From positions 682,001 to 746,000 of the forward strand of contig JADKBM010000011.1 in the NCBI GenBank assembly GCA_016715115.1: DNA of 64,000 bases, read 5' to 3'. The DNA is from Acidobacteriota bacterium. Its GTDB lineage: Bacteria > Acidobacteriota > Blastocatellia > Pyrinomonadales > Pyrinomonadaceae. The notes beneath the pieces were generated by a model that did not search any database, was not told where the DNA came from, and was given only the letters and a program-made list of their open reading frames with translations. Below are positions 61,801 through 64,000 of this stretch, piece by piece. Position 1 is the first letter of the stretch; each line of letters opens with the position of its first letter. Made by a program: the position numbers and the translations under genes.

Positions 61801-62430
61801 TTAAAAGCTGTCAAATCTCGCCGAAATCCACTTGACGTCCGTCACGACCCTCCCGTTCATCTTCCGAATGAGACAGAACTGCTTGGTAACATTGTTCGAC
61901 AAATCATAGTGCTCCATATAGATCAGCGTCTCGGAATTATCAGGGCTACTTCCAATCCGCGACATCAGGATCAATCCTTCCGAGTCGGGATTGTCTTTCT
62001 CAATCAGATCAACGGTTTTCTCTATGGACTCGTCAACTTCGATCATCCTGATCTTCGCGTAGACGTCGAAGCGCTTCCGCAGTTTCTCCGAATTCTTGTT
62101 TTTCTCGACGAAGTCGTCCAGCGTTTCTTGGGACACACCGGTTAACTGCCGAAGTTGGTCAACATCTGCGAACTGGATGGTGTTCTGTCCGACAAAAACG
62201 AGTGAATCGATCGAAAGGTAGTACTTGAGCAACGTGGCGTATGAACCGTACTTCAAACCTTCAACACAATCAAAATCACAAGGCGTCTGGTTAGGATTCA
62301 TCGCTACAGGTTCATCGAATTCGCGCGGATCGGTCATCGCGCGGTTGTCTCGGCCATTATTGCACGAGAAAGCTGACAACAAAGCAAGGGCAGAAAAAAC
62401 GAATACAATTCTCAATAACATCGCGTCCAC
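61801..62430 (-). CDS. Lipoprotein of unknown function next to RHS relic
   Basis: Protein of 209 residues with a lipobox LSAFSC at about 18-23. The mature part starts with an acidic, Pro-rich stretch and then forms a domain of helices and strands (VFVGQNTIQFADVDQLRQL near 80, LYMEHYDLSNN-like segment near 170). It directly follows the RHS relic on the same strand, the position held by immunity genes of polymorphic toxins. No match to a known immunity family is claimed. Confidence 0.65.
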   Translation of the reverse strand: MDAMLLRIVFVFSALALLSAFSCNNGRDNRAMTDPREFDEPVAMNPNQTPCDFDCVEGLKYGSYATLLKYYLSIDSLVFVGQNTIQFADVDQLRQLTGVSQETLDDFVEKNKNSEKLRKRFDVYAKIRMIEVDESIEKTVDLIEKDNPDSEGLILMSRIGSSPDNSETLIYMEHYDLSNNVTKQFCLIRKMNGRVVTDVKWISARFDSF

Positions 62431-62486
62431 CTCTTCATCAAATAATCAATCTCGAGGCCGTTTTTCGGCCGAGAGACTGAGAATAA

Positions 62487-63174
62487 TTATCTTCGACGCT
62501 CGGTCGAAATAGCTATTTGGTCCGTAAACCACCCCGGCGAGTTCAATGCATAGCTGTATCGATTGAACGTCTGCGGGTTCTTCGCGCTGGCCGATGCGGC
62601 GAGGGGCTCAACCGATGTAAATCGACCGTGTTTGGCGGCGAAGTAGCGGTTCTGGGCGAAGTCCAATCCTGATTCTCCGTCGCGTTCGTAGCCGGTGAAC
62701 TGCTGGCGGATTCGGTCGTTGGCGGTGTAGCCAACGACCTGATTCCGGTTCGCGACCGTTGGCGCGATCTCCTCGCCGAACGGCATATAATCGTGGCGCG
62801 AAGCGACCTGACCGAGATTGTTCGTCGTCGCCCGCGGGCGACGACGACATCCGATGTCAGATATTTCGTGCCTTCGGTCGTGATCGTCTGGTTCGTCGTA
62901 TATTCGGCGGCGAGTTTGCCGAAAGCGTCGTAAACAAAGTAAGTCTCCTGATTTCCGACCGTCTTTTTCACCCTTTTGCCGTTGCCGACAATACTCGTAG
63001 GTCGAGACCTTGGGGTCGGCACTCTCCGCCGACTCGTTCTCGAACCGCGTCCGCTGCTCGCTCGTGACGAGCTGCCCGAAATGGTCGAAGCCCATGTGCC
63101 AAGTCGGGTTCGGAAAAAAGCGATCTCGATCGCGACTCAAATTGGCGAAGCCCGGCGTTAATCAGCCCAATCAT
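62487..63174 (-). pseudogene. RHS-repeat core, frameshifted
   Basis: RHS protein C-terminal core spread over two frames. HMGFDHFGQLVTSEQRTRF starts in one frame; then KRVKKTVGNQETYFVYDAFG lies in another; then HDYMPFGEEI, QFTGYERDGESGLDFAQNRY and NRYSYALNSPGWFTDQ return to the first. Two indels near 63000 and 62840 separate them. The family tail is DPSG, here replaced by DQIAISTERRR and a stop, so the toxin tip is lost. The normal toxin-immunity pair is thus broken. Confidence 0.85.
62822..62847. repeat. Perfect 26-base palindrome at the second RHS frameshift
   Basis: A perfect self-complementary 26-base sequence with centre CCCGCGGG. It sits exactly where the RHS reading frame changes, so it may be an indel hot spot, a fold-back error or a sequencing artefact. 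Confidence 0.75.
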
Positions 63175-63178
63175 ATTG

Positions 63179-63817
63179 CTATCGCAAAGTGAACTTCAAA
63201 TCCCGCTTTTCCAACGAAAGAGTCCAAATCTTAAATTTGGTTTCTTTAACAATCCCATTGAGAATCAGCCTCATAGTTTTATCGCGAAAACAATAGTCTC
63301 TTTCAACTGAAGCGGGTTCAAATGAGGACGGCGAATCAACGAAGGGTGAGCGTCGAATTTCTTTCGAAATCATCAGCCCCTTTAACTCTTTTGTTTCGAG
63401 CAACGCGTCGCGAATCTCATAAATCGAACTACCGCGACGAAAGTCGAGAACAGCAACTTGCGTAGCCAACAAGTCCGCCAAGATTGGGTTTCGACCTTTT
63501 GCCGGGAAGAAGTTGATCACGCCATCTTGAACTTCCCACGAATATTCCGGAACCTGAGTTTTCAGAATCCCCAAAACATCTTTCAATGTGCCATCGGATA
63601 TCTCGAAACTAACAACTCTTGGAAACTTCTCATTTTCCGTGAGTTCCAAACCAATTGGAATCTCATGGTCTTCAGAAAGCTCATCCAAGACATAGATCAG
63701 CGACATGTTTGAGACCGTGAGACTGATTCTCTTCTCTAAGACGTCCTTCGATGTGCCCTGGGACAACGCTTGTAACGAGCCCAATAATATAAATCCCAAA
63801 ACGATAAATTTACACAT
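63179..63817 (-). CDS. Secreted hypothetical protein with secretin-N/STN-like start
   Basis: Protein of 212 residues. Start at 63817 gives signal sequence MCKFIVLGFILLGSLQALSQ. The mature part begins with EKRISLTVSNMSLIYVLDEL, in the STN/secretin short domain style, then a second such segment (GTLKDVLGILKTQVPEYSW). The rest is beta-rich. A role in envelope assembly is conceivable, unproven. It lies upstream of the RHS relic. Confidence 0.65.
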   Translation of the reverse strand: MCKFIVLGFILLGSLQALSQGTSKDVLEKRISLTVSNMSLIYVLDELSEDHEIPIGLELTENEKFPRVVSFEISDGTLKDVLGILKTQVPEYSWEVQDGVINFFPAKGRNPILADLLATQVAVLDFRRGSSIYEIRDALLETKELKGLMISKEIRRSPFVDSPSSFEPASVERDYCFRDKTMRLILNGIVKETKFKIWTLSLEKRDLKFTLR

Positions 63818-63858
63818 ATGCAATCTCCACAGGCAAAAGTTCACCTACCCATGCCGGA

Positions 63859-64000
63859 TCAGTCCACCCGTTTGATTCTTGGTTCGGTGTACCTCACGAC
63901 CATATTCAATCCATTGCTGTTCATTTGAGTTCGCGGTTTTCCGTCTTCCCGATTCGTTATTTGACGCTCCCAAGTTACTTCATACTTCTCGCCGTTGTTC
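63859..64000 (-). CDS. Partial hypothetical protein, 5' end outside window
   Basis: The frame is open to the window edge; 46 residues are visible and end NMVVRYTEPRIKRVD. Composition is Asn/Arg/Glu-rich. No family can be named. The stop is about 40 bases from the start of the next minus-strand gene, so they may be one transcript. Confidence 0.5.
   Translation of the reverse strand, partial: NNGEKYEVTWERQITNREDGKPRTQMNSNGLNMVVRYTEPRIKRVD

Noticed and set aside
1..64000. CRISPR arrays, insertion sequences, integrases and rRNA genes.
   Set aside because: No regular spacer-repeat array, transposase or integrase frame, or rRNA-like stretch was found.
1..64000. Sigma-54 (-24/-12) promoters that the rpoN product could use.
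   Set aside because: No TGGCAC-N5-TTGC type match was found by eye in intergenic segments; a motif scan would be needed to be sure.

Overview
The window reads as chromosome of an Acidobacteriota bacterium, most likely class Blastocatellia (Pyrinomonadaceae-like). The grounds are family-level: a VWFA-related protein of the acidobacterial type, an lptB-rpoN-hpf-hprK-rapZ-PTS block, a periplasmic/outer-membrane Gram-negative gene set (LptB, Mla system, TolC, Wza-like export protein), many secreted hypothetical proteins, an archaeal/eukaryotic-type ProRS, and base and codon usage with abundant CGA/TCG/GAT triplets. No 16S gene is present, so the assignment is inference.

Layout. 1-7410: a co-directional cluster, lptB (cut by the window edge), rpoN, hpf, hprK, rapZ, a mannose-family EIIA, HPr, an arginase-family enzyme and ddl; it joins sigma-54, ribosome hibernation and a regulatory PTS without any sugar permease. 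7423-12374 (minus): VWFA protein, two secreted proteins, a glycosyltransferase and a TolC-type channel. 12490-17264: glycolytic genes gap, pgk and tpiA interleaved with a lipoprotein and a CHAP-like amidase, then secG and tRNA-Leu(GAG) with a strong terminator. 18676-21571 (minus): mlaE-mlaF-mlaD lipid transport genes; the MlaD has five spaced repeats. 21691-23492 (minus): ECF sigma factor, zinc-finger anti-sigma factor and a Spy/CpxP-like protein. 23616-29132: glycolipid synthase, EamA exporter, CHRD/VCBS secreted protein, CoA-binding protein, MoaB/Mog and DUF3574. 29135-33671 (minus): S10 peptidase and two amidohydrolase paralogues, one of which has lost its metal ligands.

33930-43715 is an accessory stretch: glycine-zipper protein, sensor kinase, small proteins, an SDR, a metallo-beta-lactamase-fold enzyme, and a polysaccharide-export gene followed by a matrixin-type protease. 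43716-44040 holds structured RNA signals in front of a large APC-type transporter. 46045-60176 is mostly housekeeping: purD, yhhQ, recG, two tandem RsmD-type methyltransferases (one with a long disordered Arg/Asp/Gly-rich tail and an altered catalytic motif), MarR-GNAT regulator, EamA exporter, aroC, an FCY1-like deaminase, proline dehydrogenase and proS. 60189-64000 (all minus) is a decayed island: a phage prohead-protease remnant with a heptanucleotide repeat element inside it, a frameshifted RHS core, and orphan secreted proteins.

The observations most worth pursuing are the attenuator-like leader of the APC transporter, the RapZ with a methionine in place of the Walker A lysine, the heptad-quantised repeats of MlaD, the metal-less amidohydrolase paired with an intact one, the RsmD-like fusion and its tRNA-like leader, and the heptanucleotide repeats that enter reading frames. 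No complete defence system, CRISPR array, insertion sequence or integrase was found.
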